Shown piece by piece: positions 17,895 to 26,909 of a stretch of DNA of 64,000 nucleotides (positions within the stretch are counted from its first letter, which is position 1; every line of letters starts with the position of its first letter). The stretch comes from Clostridiales bacterium Firm_11 (GTDB lineage: Bacteria > Bacillota > Clostridia > Christensenellales > Aristaeellaceae), in NCBI GenBank assembly GCA_001604105.1, contig LVAQ01000016.1, forward strand, positions 35,688 through 99,687. The letters run 5' to 3'. Both the position numbers and the translations under genes were made by a program. A model generated the notes under the pieces. The model was not told the DNA's origin. It saw nothing but the letters and a program-made list of their open reading frames with translations, and did not search any database.

Positions 17895-18428
17895 ATGCAG
17901 GTTCTACCCTATGGCGGTACGTTTGACCCCGAGGCAGCGCATGCTGCGGAAAGAAGCGGCCTTGCAAGGCTTGCGCTCCTCATCGAAACGCCCTATGGCG
18001 TGATGACGCTTGTACAGCGGGGCGAGGCGCTCAGCGAATTACGTTTTTCCGGAGAAACCCTGATGGCGCGGCAATTGGCGGATACCCCCCTGCTACAGGA
18101 AGCCAAGCGGCAGCTAGACGCGTACTTTGCAGGCAAACTCCGGCAGTTTGACCTGCCGCTGGCGCCGCTGGGCACGTCATTTCAAACCCTGATATGGCAA
18201 ACGTTGACCGCCGAGGTGCCCTATGGACAAACCATTACCTATGGAGAGCTGGCCAAACGTGCGGGGAACCCCGCGGCATCCCGTGCCGTTGGCATGGCGA
18301 ACCATCGCAATCCATTGCCGATATTCATCCCATGCCATCGTGTGATTGGCGCGGGGGGAAAGCTGGTGGGGTATGGCGGCGGGTTGCCGCTTAAGCAAAG
18401 TTTGCTGAATCTGGAAGCCCGTACCTGA
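17895..18428 (+). CDS. ogt: Methylated-DNA-protein-cysteine methyltransferase
   Basis: 177 aa. The C-terminal domain has TPYGVMTLV-type N-terminal sequence, VPYGQTITYGELAKRAG and the active-site motif PIFIPCHRVIG, whose Cys accepts the alkyl group from O6-alkylguanine. The final GYGGGLPLKQSLLNLE is standard for Ogt/MGMT. A GAGGAGG ribosome site precedes ATG 17895. Confidence 0.93.
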   Translation: MQVLPYGGTFDPEAAHAAERSGLARLALLIETPYGVMTLVQRGEALSELRFSGETLMARQLADTPLLQEAKRQLDAYFAGKLRQFDLPLAPLGTSFQTLIWQTLTAEVPYGQTITYGELAKRAGNPAASRAVGMANHRNPLPIFIPCHRVIGAGGKLVGYGGGLPLKQSLLNLEART

Positions 18429-18662
18429 TGCTGCAAACCAGCAATCGATACAACGCGGGAATCGAATCCGGCGTCTGCGATGATACAGCTGCTGATAGAG
18501 CAACGGCATCAGCGGCAGATACCGTGTGCGGACGCGAAGTGGAAACGGTTCCCCCGAGATAGCGAAGGATGTTGTGATACGGAATCACCGACGGTGCGGC
18601 GAGCACCACTTCATTTACCGTAGCCTTACAGGGCAGTCCTGTTTGGACGGAAAGGACTTATT

Positions 18663-20420
18663 ATGACACACAGAAAAACTAAGATCGTATGTACGCTGGG
18701 GCCCTCCACGCAAAGTGACGATGTGCTCCGTGAGATGATGCTATCCGGCATGAATGTAGCCAGGCTCAATTTTTCCCATGGCACGCATGAGACGCACGGC
18801 GTCACCATCGCGCGTGTGAAACGCCTTCGCGAGGAATTGGGGCTTCCCATCGGCATCATGCTGGATACCAAGGGACCCGAAATTCGGCTGGGTGATTTTA
18901 CCGAAGGCCGCGTACAGCTGCAAAAGGGGCAGAATTTCACGCTATGCGCCTATGATGTGCCCGGAACCGCCGAGCGCGTGAGCATTACCTATCACGGTTT
19001 GATCAATGATGTGCATGAGGGTTCCGCCATCCTGCTGGATGATGGACTGGTTGCCCTCACGGTTATCCGCGTTGGCGAGAAAGAAATTCTCTGCCGCGTG
19101 GATAACGGGGGCGAGGTGAGCAATCACAAGGGGGTGAATGCGCCCGGCGCGGAGCTGACCATGCCCTTCCTCAGCGATACCGACAGGGATGATATCCGCT
19201 ATGGCGTAGAGCAGGGCGTGGATTTTGTGGCGGCCTCATTCACGCGTTGCGCGGATGATATTCTGGAAATTCGGAAACTCTTTGGACAAAAAGGCGGCAG
19301 GGATATCAGCATCATCGCCAAGATTGAGAATACGCAGGGCGTTCAGAACATTGATGAGATCCTGCGCGTGAGCGATGGCATCATGGTAGCGCGCGGGGAT
19401 TTGGGTGTGGAGATTCCGCTGGAAGAAGTGCCTGTGATCCAGAAAATGCTCATCCATAAAGCATACTCCTCCGGCAAACAGGTGATTACCGCAACGCAGA
19501 TGCTGGAGAGCATGTCTACCAACCCCCGCCCTACCCGCGCCGAGGCGACAGATGTCGCCAACGCGATTTATGACGGCACCAGCGCTACCATGCTTTCCGG
19601 CGAAACGGCGGCGGGGATGTATCCCGTTGAGGCGCTGCGAACCATGGCGCGCATTGCCCAGCGCGCGGAGGCGGATATCAACTATATCAAACGCTTCAAA
19701 GAACGCGAGAGCGAGCGCACGCCGGATGTGACCAACGCCATCAGCCATGCTACCGTAACCAGCGCGCATGATTTGGGCGCGACGGCGATCCTCACTGTTA
19801 CCAAGAGCGGCCGCACGGCGCGGATGATCTCCAAATACAGGCCGAACTGCCCGATCCTGTGCTGCGCAATGGATGAACGCGTTTGTCGCAGGCTGGCGCT
19901 CAGCTGGGGCGTGATCCCGCTGCTGATTGAAGAGGCGCACAATACCGACGAGCTGTTTGAGCGCGCCGTACAAGCGGGAGAGAAGGCAAAGCTGCTGCAT
20001 GATGGCGAGCTGGTGGTGATGACCGCCGGGGTGCCCTTGGGCATCAGCGGCACCACAAACCTGATGAAGGTGCATGTGGTGGGGCATATTCTGGTTACAG
20101 GGCGCGGGGTAGGCCGCCATACCGTGCATGGCAGCCTGTGTGTTTCTATAAGCGAAGAGGATGCGCAGCGGGATTTCAACGATGGGGATATTCTGGTGAT
20201 CAGACAGACCAGCAACCAGCTGCTGCCGTTGGTACGCAAGGCGGGCGGCTTGATTCTGGAGGACGATGATCCCAATGGACATGGCGCGATTGCGGGCATG
20301 AGTCTGGATATCCCGATGATTATCGGCGCGCGCGAGGCAACAAAAATCCTGAAAAGCGGCGCGGTTGTTACGCTGGATGCTTTGCGTGGGGTGGTCAGTT
20401 GTGAGCGCTGTGTTGATTGA
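18663..20420 (+). CDS. pyk: Pyruvate kinase with C-terminal PEP-utiliser-type domain
   Basis: 585 aa, the length of the Bacillus/Geobacillus type. Motifs in order: KIVCTLGPST (N-terminus), ARLNFSHGTHE, MLDTKGPEIRLG, the active-site VARGDLGVEI, and VITATQMLESM. The last ~110 residues form the extra domain related to the mobile domain of PEP synthase (GHGAIAGMSLDIPMIIGA), keeping the phospho-His-like GHG. It turns PEP and ADP into pyruvate and ATP in glycolysis. GGAAAGGA precedes the start; a terminator follows. Confidence 0.96.
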   Translation: MTHRKTKIVCTLGPSTQSDDVLREMMLSGMNVARLNFSHGTHETHGVTIARVKRLREELGLPIGIMLDTKGPEIRLGDFTEGRVQLQKGQNFTLCAYDVPGTAERVSITYHGLINDVHEGSAILLDDGLVALTVIRVGEKEILCRVDNGGEVSNHKGVNAPGAELTMPFLSDTDRDDIRYGVEQGVDFVAASFTRCADDILEIRKLFGQKGGRDISIIAKIENTQGVQNIDEILRVSDGIMVARGDLGVEIPLEEVPVIQKMLIHKAYSSGKQVITATQMLESMSTNPRPTRAEATDVANAIYDGTSATMLSGETAAGMYPVEALRTMARIAQRAEADINYIKRFKERESERTPDVTNAISHATVTSAHDLGATAILTVTKSGRTARMISKYRPNCPILCCAMDERVCRRLALSWGVIPLLIEEAHNTDELFERAVQAGEKAKLLHDGELVVMTAGVPLGISGTTNLMKVHVVGHILVTGRGVGRHTVHGSLCVSISEEDAQRDFNDGDILVIRQTSNQLLPLVRKAGGLILEDDDPNGHGAIAGMSLDIPMIIGAREATKILKSGAVVTLDALRGVVSCERCVD

Positions 20421-20438
20421 TGTAAAGAAGAACAGTTC

Positions 20439-20474
20439 AAAAGCCTCCGGTATGATGTATACGGAGGCTTTTGC
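20439..20474 (+). terminator. Terminator of pyk
   Basis: 11-bp stem AAAAGCCTCCG / CGGAGGCTTTT (20439-20449 with 20462-20472), followed by T-rich sequence. Confidence 0.85.
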
Positions 20475-20604
20475 TTTGCGTGTACGGTGGGAACTCATGC
20501 CAAGCGGTGGGCGCTATCCCGGGAGGGGCATGCGAGCCAATATCTTCAAATCAACAATGCGTTGGCAGGGAAGAAAACCAACCACAGATAGCAGGGCGGC
20601 AATA

Positions 20605-21534
20605 CTAGCTGTTGGCTTTATTCTTCAGTGTGATTACATGCAGCTGCGGGGGCGCAAACAACCTGACGGGGAACAAGCTTGTGCCTACCCCGTTGCTGAT
20701 GAGGATGTGCGCGCGGTTTTCCTCGAGCCAGCCGCGCAGGTAACGTTCGCCCAGGTCGGGGATGTAGCTTGGCAGCAGTGGTAAACCCAATAGGGTCAGT
20801 TGACCGCCGTGGGTGTGCCCAAAGAGCGCAAGGTCAAACCAATGCGAATCGCCATCCGCGCCGGATGCTTTAATGGCGTCTGGCAGCTGATCGGGGTTAT
20901 GCGCAAGGAAGATCACGAAATCCTCCTGACGTAGCTGCTTGGCTACGGCGCTTACGTCTGGATTGCCGCCCTGGTAATCATCCACGCCGGAAAGATAGAG
21001 GTAGGTTTGACCCACTTTGATACGGGAAACACTGTTGATCAGCGGCGTTACCCCTGCCGCGTCCATCGCTTTGATGATCATGGACAGGTTGCTCTCCGGC
21101 TCGGTGCGGTCATGTTCCCCCAGCACGGCGAATACGCCCAGCCTCGCCTGTATTTTAGGCAGGTTGTTGAAAAACGCTAACGCGCCGCTGCTATCCTCAG
21201 CATAATCGCCGCCCAAAAGCACTACATCGGCGCTCTGGCTGTTGATGGTTTTAACCAGCTCATTGACGCGCCACTGCTGGTAGCGTGCGCCTGTGTGGAT
21301 ATCACTTACATATACGATGCGAAGGCCTCGCAGGTTTTGGTGCAGCCCCGCGATGGTGATAGTGCGGCGATCAACGGTTAAATGATAGGCTTCAAAAAAA
21401 GGATAGATTAGTGCCAGAACCAGCAGAAGTACCAGCAGCACGCGGGATAAGCGTGGTCTGCGGCGGCGCGGTTTGCGGTAACGGTACTCGTATCGCGGCA
21501 GATGGATCCCTCCCCGTGTTGGATTGACAGGCAT
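20605..21534 (-). CDS. Membrane-anchored metallophosphoesterase (YkuE-like)
   Basis: Up to 309 aa. A very basic N-terminus (RYRKPRRRRPRLSR) precedes one membrane helix, then the two-metal phosphoesterase motifs: YVSDIHTG, LLGGDYAED, GEHD (where GNHD is usual), FLAHNPD and FGHTHGGQL. YkuE-like enzymes act on the outer face of the membrane. The start is unclear. ATG 21534 falls almost at the predicted transcript start, so it would be leaderless. A CTG at 21501 has GGGGAGGG 6 bases upstream and would give 298 aa. Confidence 0.87.
   Translation of the reverse strand: MPVNPTRGGIHLPRYEYRYRKPRRRRPRLSRVLLVLLLVLALIYPFFEAYHLTVDRRTITIAGLHQNLRGLRIVYVSDIHTGARYQQWRVNELVKTINSQSADVVLLGGDYAEDSSGALAFFNNLPKIQARLGVFAVLGEHDRTEPESNLSMIIKAMDAAGVTPLINSVSRIKVGQTYLYLSGVDDYQGGNPDVSAVAKQLRQEDFVIFLAHNPDQLPDAIKASGADGDSHWFDLALFGHTHGGQLTLLGLPLLPSYIPDLGERYLRGWLEENRAHILISNGVGTSLFPVRLFAPPQLHVITLKNKANS
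21499..21515 (-). promoter_or_regulatory. Shine-Dalgarno and possible CTG start for the metallophosphoesterase
   Basis: Minus strand GGGGAGGG (21508-21515), 6 bases, then CTG (21499-21501) in frame with the gene. This is ideal spacing for initiation at a rare codon. Confidence 0.4.
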
Positions 21535-21552
21535 CTATGGCTATTGTACACT
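21524..21552 (+). promoter_or_regulatory. Promoter of the flavin reductase gene
   Basis: TTGACA (21524-21529), 17-bp spacer, TACACT (21547-21552). Its -10 box overlaps that of the opposite promoter by two bases. Confidence 0.75.
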
Positions 21553-21571
21553 AATGATAATAGCGAAACAA
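21543..21571 (-). promoter_or_regulatory. Promoter of the metallophosphoesterase gene
   Basis: Minus strand TTGTTT (21566-21571), 17-bp spacer, TACAAT (21543-21548). Expected start near 21536. Confidence 0.65.
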
Positions 21572-21584
21572 GGGGAGGGTTTCC

Positions 21585-22280
21585 ATGGACAGCGCCAGCT
21601 TTCGCGCAATCGGGCCTACCACCTACCTATGCCCCACCCCAACAGTGCTGGTTGGCTGCGCTGCCGATGCCGCCTGGCGCAGCGGCGGGGCGAACAGACC
21701 CAACCTGATTACCATTGCCTGGACAGGGATTTGCTGCTCAAAGCCGCCGATGCTCAGCATCAGCGTGCGCCCGGAACGTTACAGCCACGCCCTGCTTACC
21801 CAAAGCGGTGAGTTTACCGTTAACCTGATCAGTGAAGAACTTCTGCATGCGATGGATCTATGCGGGGTCAAAAGCGGCCGAGATATGGATAAGTTTGGCA
21901 GCCTTGGCCTGCACCCTATGGCCGCGCAAGGTTTGGAGATTGCGCCCGCGCTCCAAGAGGCGCCCGCATATCTCAGCTGCAAGGTCAGGCAGGTGATTAC
22001 GCTGGGCAGCCATGATCTATTTCTGGCGGAGATTGTGGATGTATGTGTGCGGGAGTCATTTTTTAACGTAGATGGCAGCATCGATGAGCAGGCGATGGCG
22101 CTGGTTGCGTTTGTACATGGCAAATACCGCGCGCTTGGTAAAGAGATCGGCTTCTTTGGTTACTCAGTCGCCAGCGAGGATGTGTTGCGCCGTCGGCTTC
22201 CCCATGCGGCGGCAAATCAGAATGTGCGGGCAGGCAAACGCAGCGGCAAGCGTTTGCTGCGTAAAGACGGCAAAGCATAA
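21585..22280 (+). CDS. Flavin reductase-like FMN-binding protein
   Basis: 231 aa. The split-barrel flavin reductase domain is seen in PTPTVLVGCAAD, NLITIAWTGICCSKPPMLSI and SGEFTVNLISEELLHAMDLC. Such proteins bind FMN and either reduce it or act as small electron carriers in anaerobes. The last ~30 residues are strongly basic (AGKRSGKRLLRKDGK). A GGGGAGGG ribosome site lies 7 bases before ATG 21585. Confidence 0.88.
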   Translation: MDSASFRAIGPTTYLCPTPTVLVGCAADAAWRSGGANRPNLITIAWTGICCSKPPMLSISVRPERYSHALLTQSGEFTVNLISEELLHAMDLCGVKSGRDMDKFGSLGLHPMAAQGLEIAPALQEAPAYLSCKVRQVITLGSHDLFLAEIVDVCVRESFFNVDGSIDEQAMALVAFVHGKYRALGKEIGFFGYSVASEDVLRRRLPHAAANQNVRAGKRSGKRLLRKDGKA

Positions 22281-22622
22281 TAGGATTCCAACCCGTTGTG
22301 GATCGTCCACACGGCTGGCGCGTCGCGTAGGTATGAGGCGCGAGGGCAGAGCGCTTCAAGAGCTATGAAACTGGATGTTTTTTGAATCTTGCGAGTATAA
22401 TGCGCAAGTTGATCAATTCCCGGAAAGAAACCGCCAGTGAGACCGTCGCGCGCATGGGTGTGAATCCCAATGCTATCATGACGGTAAGCAGTGTAGAATC
22501 CTCTACTGTTGCCACATGTCCCTTGGGCTATGACGTTCGCCGCAGTTTTACCGCTGCATAGATGAAAGCAAACGAGCCGGAGAAAGCATCTCCGGCTTGT
22601 TTGCTGCTAAGGGATGCAGACC
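22281..22622. other. Gene-free stretch between converging genes
   Basis: A TATAAT box (22396-22401) sits inside the inverted repeat CTTGCG-N9-CGCAAG, but no good -35 box precedes it. A 53-codon frame (22400-22561) starts inside that box without a ribosome site. A hairpin closes the stretch. Confidence 0.4.
22567..22606. terminator. Converging terminator hairpin
   Basis: Long stem AGCAAACGAGCCGGAGA with its near-complement (one G-U pair) around a short loop. The T-rich tail is weak on both strands. Confidence 0.55.
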
Positions 22623-24536
22623 TTATTTCTTGCCGGTCAAACCGCCGAGCAAGCCGCGGGTCAGCTCATTGACTACGGTGCGGGTCGCGGAGTTGATGGC
22701 GGAGTTCTTTACACGACCCAGGATGCTATCGTTGTTGCGGGCACGCTGGGCACGCTCATCGCGCAGTGCATCCGCTTTTTCACGGCGCGCGAGGGTATCA
22801 GCCTCTTTGGCCGCTTTGACCTTTGCGGCTTCGGCGTCTTTGGCTGCTTTGACGGCGGCTTTTGCCTCCGCTTCGCTCAGCACAGGCACATACTGCCCGG
22901 TTGCGGGGTCGAGGGCCAGGGTCATTTCTTTCTGGGTATAAGTACCCGTAACGGGGTCATGCACCAGCACATGCTGGCGAATGGTCTGACCTGCTGTGGG
23001 TGCGGCAGGCGCGACGGGTGCGACAGGCGCGGGAGCCTGCGGCTGCACCGGGGTTTGCGCCGCCTGTGGGCTGGTTGGCAGGGGACTCATGGTTTCCAGC
23101 GCCTTGGGCACGTACTGCCCGGTGGCGGGGTCAAACACCATAAAGGTGGCGGAAGGCTCCGCGACTGGGGCTGGCGCGGCTGCCGGCGCGGAAGGCACAG
23201 GCTGTTGCACAGGTGCGGTTGCCTGAACGCGCGGCGTAGATGGACGTCCAAGGTTCATGGTAGCGGCAAGGTATTCATAGGCGCTTTCGCGATCCACCTG
23301 CTCTTCATATACGCCGGCAAAGGAGCTGGTTTGGATGAAGGTTCTGCGCAGTTCAGGGTCAATCGTGCCCATATAGCTTTGCGGGGGCAGAATGGTTGCG
23401 CGGGTGACCACGCTGGGCGCGCCTTTATCATCCAGAAAGGAAAGCAGCGCCTCGCCGGTTTGCAGTTGCGTGATTGCCTGCTCGGTATCAAAGGCGGGGT
23501 TTGCGCGGAACGTCTGCGCCGCGACCTTCACAGCCTTTTGATCCAACGGTGTGAAAGCACGCAGGGCGTGCTGCATACGGTTGCCGAGTTGACCCAATAT
23601 GGACATGGGAACATCCGCGGGATTTTGTGTGATGAAGTACACACCCACGCCCTTGCTGCGAATCAACCGCACGACCTGCTCGATCTTATCCAGCAGCTGT
23701 TTGCCGCAGTTGTTGAACAGCAGGTGCGCTTCGTCAAAGAAGAACACCATGCGAGGCTTGTCCAGATCGCCCTGCTCGGGGAGGGTTTCGTACAGCTCGG
23801 AGAGCATCCACAGCAGGAAGGTCGAGTACATTAAAGGATTGAGGAAGAGCTTATCGCTGGCCAGAATGTTGATGGTGCCGCGCCCGTTTTCATCCAGCTG
23901 CATCCAATCCACGATGTTCAGCGCGGGTTCACCAAAGAAGCGGTCGCCTCCCTGATCTTCCAGCACGGCTACGGCGCGCTGAATCGCACCGATGCTCGCT
24001 TTGCTCACATTGCCGTAATGCAGGGTATACTGGCTTGCGTTTTCGCCCACATAAGCAAGCATGGCTTTCAGGTCCTTGATATCCAGCAGGAGCATGTTTT
24101 CATCATCCGCAACGCGGAAGAGGATGTTAAGCACCCCCGCCTGTGTTTCGTTCAGGTTGAGCATGCGCGCCAGCAGCAAGGGACCCATCTCGCTTGCGGT
24201 GGTGCGCACGGGATGGCCTTCCTCGCCATAGACATCCCAAAACTCGGTGGGGAAGGTTTCAAAGGAGAAGTTGTTAACCCCAACGCTCATCAAGCGTGCG
24301 GCGACTTTATCGGTGTTTTCACCCATGCGCACCATGCCGCTCAGATCCCCTTTGATGTCACTGAGAAACACGGGTACGCCCATGGCGGAAAAGCCTTCGG
24401 CCATTACCTTGAGCGTAACGGTTTTGCCTGTTCCAGTTGCGCCGGCAATCAGTCCATGGCGATTGGCCATATGCGGAAGCAAAAAAATCGGTGTATGATC
24501 TCCGGTACCGACCCATATCTTACCATCCTGTAGCAT
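22623..24536 (-). CDS. HerA-like ATPase (DUF853 family) with repeat-bearing C-terminus
   Basis: 637 aa. Walker A GATGTGKT at ~32-39 and Walker [13 protein letters not shown] at ~260 mark a HerA/FtsK-type P-loop ATPase; [13 protein letters not shown] and [12 protein letters not shown] are typical of DUF853. Its cellular role is not established. After ~450 residues the protein becomes rich in Pro and Ala and carries three copies of a [13 protein letters not shown] motif (near 469, 527 and 543), then a long charged Ala/Lys/Glu helix, probably coiled coil. An AAGGAGGATA site precedes ATG 24536. Confidence 0.88.
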   Translation of the reverse strand: MLQDGKIWVGTGDHTPIFLLPHMANRHGLIAGATGTGKTVTLKVMAEGFSAMGVPVFLSDIKGDLSGMVRMGENTDKVAARLMSVGVNNFSFETFPTEFWDVYGEEGHPVRTTASEMGPLLLARMLNLNETQAGVLNILFRVADDENMLLLDIKDLKAMLAYVGENASQYTLHYGNVSKASIGAIQRAVAVLEDQGGDRFFGEPALNIVDWMQLDENGRGTINILASDKLFLNPLMYSTFLLWMLSELYETLPEQGDLDKPRMVFFFDEAHLLFNNCGKQLLDKIEQVVRLIRSKGVGVYFITQNPADVPMSILGQLGNRMQHALRAFTPLDQKAVKVAAQTFRANPAFDTEQAITQLQTGEALLSFLDDKGAPSVVTRATILPPQSYMGTIDPELRRTFIQTSSFAGVYEEQVDRESAYEYLAATMNLGRPSTPRVQATAPVQQPVPSAPAAAPAPVAEPSATFMVFDPATGQYVPKALETMSPLPTSPQAAQTPVQPQAPAPVAPVAPAAPTAGQTIRQHVLVHDPVTGTYTQKEMTLALDPATGQYVPVLSEAEAKAAVKAAKDAEAAKVKAAKEADTLARREKADALRDERAQRARNNDSILGRVKNSAINSATRTVVNELTRGLLGGLTGKK

Positions 24537-24574
24537 AGGATATCCTCCTTTTTTGGTGAAAACTGTATAAACGT

Positions 24575-24604
24575 ATCATACAACGCTGAAACGGTTTTCG
24601 TCAA
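24575..24604 (-). promoter_or_regulatory. Promoter of the HerA-like ATPase gene
   Basis: Minus strand TTGACG (24599-24604), 18-bp spacer, TATGAT (24575-24580). Confidence 0.65.
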
Positions 24605-24704
24605 TCGGTTTCCGTGGAGGAGGGCGTGGTTGCGGCGGCACGATGGGCGGCCATGCCGATGTTTCACCGGCGGCGCAGTGGTTTACAACAGAGATACGGG
24701 CAGC

Positions 24705-24733
24705 TTGTATTGCGTGCCGTAACGTGTTATGAT
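24705..24733 (+). promoter_or_regulatory. Promoter of gpsA
   Basis: TTGTAT (24705-24710), 17-bp spacer, TATGAT (24728-24733), 20 bases before the start codon. Confidence 0.65.
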
Positions 24734-24753
24734 GCTGCCTGGGAGGGTAATAC

Positions 24754-25701
24754 ATGCGTTTTACGGTCATGGGATGCGGGCGATGGGGCGCCTTTTTAGC
24801 GTGGTATACAAACAAGCTTGGTCATCAGGTCACTTTAGTGGGACGCGAAAGCTCCCGACACATGGAAACTTTTCAAAGCACCCGCACCAATGGACTGGTG
24901 ACGCTTCCGGATACGGTTAGATTATCTACGACACTCCCGGCGGATGCCGAGGTTACCCTCATTTCCATCGGCTCGCAAGGGCTGCGGGGGTTACTCCGGC
25001 AAAACGCGCAGGCATTGCGCGGCAAGCCGCTGGTGCTTTGTATGAAGGGGCTGGAAATCGGCACGGGCAAACGCCTGAGTGTGATTGCCGCCGAGGAATT
25101 GGGGCAAGGGCAACCTGTGGCGGTATGGCTTGGCCCCGGGCATGTACAGGAATTTACACGCGGCGTGCCCAACTGTATGGTGATCGATAGCGCCGATGAA
25201 GCGCTCAAGGCGATGCTGGTTGAGGCGTTGGCCAGCGATTTGATTCGCTTCTACTATGGGCGGGATTTGATTGGCAATGAGATCGGCGCTGCCGCAAAAA
25301 ACGTGGTGGGCATTGCCGCGGGCGCGCTGGACGGGGTGCACTTGGGCACGCTCAAGGGCGCGCTCATGAGCCGGGGCACACGCGAGGTGGCAAGGCTTAT
25401 TGCCGCGTTGGGCGGCAACGAACTCAGCGCATACGGCCTTTGTCACCTGGGAGATTATGAAGCCACCATTTTTTCGCCTTATAGCCATAACCGCCGTTTT
25501 GGCGAGTGTGTGGTTACGGGCGAGCCCTATACCGAGTTGGCGGAGGGATACTACACCGTCAAGGCGCTGCTGGATCTTGAAAAGCAGACCGGCGTGGAAA
25601 TGCCCATCAGCCATGCGCTTTATCAGGTGCTCTATGAGGGTGCGGATGCGCGTGAAATGGTAGATGAACTGTTCCGCAGGAGCCTGAAAATGGAGTTTTA
25701 G
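24754..25701 (+). CDS. gpsA: Glycerol-3-phosphate dehydrogenase [NAD(P)+]
   Basis: 315 aa. The N-terminal Rossmann motif is MGCGRWGAFLAWYTNKLGH. The catalytic lysine lies in EIGAAAKNVVGIAAGALDG, and RGTREVARLIAALGG with LCHLGDYEATIFSPYSHNRRFG follows. It makes sn-glycerol-3-phosphate for phospholipids from dihydroxyacetone phosphate. The start has GGGAGG 7 bases upstream. GpsA is usually 330-340 aa, so this is a slightly short but complete copy. Confidence 0.92.
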   Translation: MRFTVMGCGRWGAFLAWYTNKLGHQVTLVGRESSRHMETFQSTRTNGLVTLPDTVRLSTTLPADAEVTLISIGSQGLRGLLRQNAQALRGKPLVLCMKGLEIGTGKRLSVIAAEELGQGQPVAVWLGPGHVQEFTRGVPNCMVIDSADEALKAMLVEALASDLIRFYYGRDLIGNEIGAAAKNVVGIAAGALDGVHLGTLKGALMSRGTREVARLIAALGGNELSAYGLCHLGDYEATIFSPYSHNRRFGECVVTGEPYTELAEGYYTVKALLDLEKQTGVEMPISHALYQVLYEGADAREMVDELFRRSLKMEF

Positions 25702-25787
25702 CCATGTACCTTCCATGGCAGGAAATATCGTTAGTCTTATCGAACATAAGCCATAGCTCGCCAGGCGGGCGGAAAGGAACCAAAACG

Positions 25788-26909
25788 ATGAAAAATCAAC
25801 CGGAAAGCTGCAAACGCGTGGATATCGGCGGTCAGGCGGTGATGGAGGGCGTGATGATGAAAGCGCCGGACGCGATTGCCATTGCCGTGCGGCGCCCCGA
25901 TAAGAGCATCGTGGTGCGGCACAACCCCTATGTAAGCCCGGCCAAGAAACATAAATGGATGGGCTGGCCTTTCGTGCGGGGAATGGTGAGCATGCTGACC
26001 ATGTTTTCCATGGGTATGAGCACATTGCAGCAGAGCACCGATATGCTTGGCATTCTGGATGAAGAACCCACAAAGTTTGAACGCTGGCTGAGCAAAAAAC
26101 TCGGCAAAGGAATCGATAAAATCGTGATGGGCGTTGCCGTGGTTTTGGCGGTCGCGCTTTCCATCGGTTTGTTTTTTGTGCTGCCGGAGCTATTTGCTAA
26201 GCTGCTGAAAGGCGTATGGCCGGACAGTTCCATGAGCTGGCTGGTCAACCTGCTCAGCGGCGTTTTGCGCATTGCGATCCTGATTGGCTACATACTCTTT
26301 TGCGCGGCTGTGCCAGAGGTGCGGCGTACGTTTGAGTACCATGGCGCGGAGCATAAAACCGTTTATGCCAACGAGAATGATTTGCCCCTGACGCCAGCAA
26401 ACGCGCAGAAGTTCGGCACGCTGCATCCGCGCTGCGGCACCAGCTTTTTGCTGATTGTATTTGTGATTTCCATCGTGCTGTTTACGTTGGTGGGTTATCA
26501 GGGAGGCACCTTTATCTGGCGGCTTCTCAGCAGGCTTGCGTTGCTGCCTGTGGTAGCGGGCATCAGCTATGAAGCGCTCAAGAGCCTTGCGCACAGCGAA
26601 AGCCGCCTGGCGAAGATGCTCCGCTGGCCTGGGATGCAGTTACAGCGCCTGACCACCCGCCCGCCCTCGGATGCCATGGTGGAAGTTGCCATTGTGGCCA
26701 TGAACGTGGCTTTGCATGGCTTGCCTGCGCATGCCAGGCGCACGCCCGAAGGCTGGGCAGTATTGCACAGCTATGCCGAGAGCGATCCTGGTTATGTGCC
26801 GCCCGCCGATGCAACCACCGAGGAGGCAGCGGAAGAAGTAGCCGATGCGCAAGCCGCACAATCGGCCGCGCAGGAAACTGTGCAGCCGTTGAGCGCGACG
26901 CTTGACTGA
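25788..26909 (+). CDS. DUF1385 membrane protein
   Basis: 373 aa from ATG 25788 (GGAAAGGA upstream). The family hallmarks are VDIGGQAVMEGVMMKAPD at the N-terminus and TFEYHGAEHKTVYANE in the middle, with LHPRCGTSFLLIV after it. There are about four membrane helices and an acidic Ala/Glu-rich tail. Function is unknown. In Clostridia this gene commonly lies next to prmC and prfA, as here; its TGA is directly followed by the prmC ATG. Confidence 0.9.
   Translation: MKNQPESCKRVDIGGQAVMEGVMMKAPDAIAIAVRRPDKSIVVRHNPYVSPAKKHKWMGWPFVRGMVSMLTMFSMGMSTLQQSTDMLGILDEEPTKFERWLSKKLGKGIDKIVMGVAVVLAVALSIGLFFVLPELFAKLLKGVWPDSSMSWLVNLLSGVLRIAILIGYILFCAAVPEVRRTFEYHGAEHKTVYANENDLPLTPANAQKFGTLHPRCGTSFLLIVFVISIVLFTLVGYQGGTFIWRLLSRLALLPVVAGISYEALKSLAHSESRLAKMLRWPGMQLQRLTTRPPSDAMVEVAIVAMNVALHGLPAHARRTPEGWAVLHSYAESDPGYVPPADATTEEAAEEVADAQAAQSAAQETVQPLSATLD

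Noticed and set aside
18429..18662. tRNA-like T-arm sequence around 18460-18480
   Set aside because: The putative T stem does not pair and no acceptor or anticodon arm could be built.
19236..20498. 420-codon frame antisense to pyk
   Set aside because: Shadow of a certain gene, His/Arg-rich low-quality sequence, no ribosome site.
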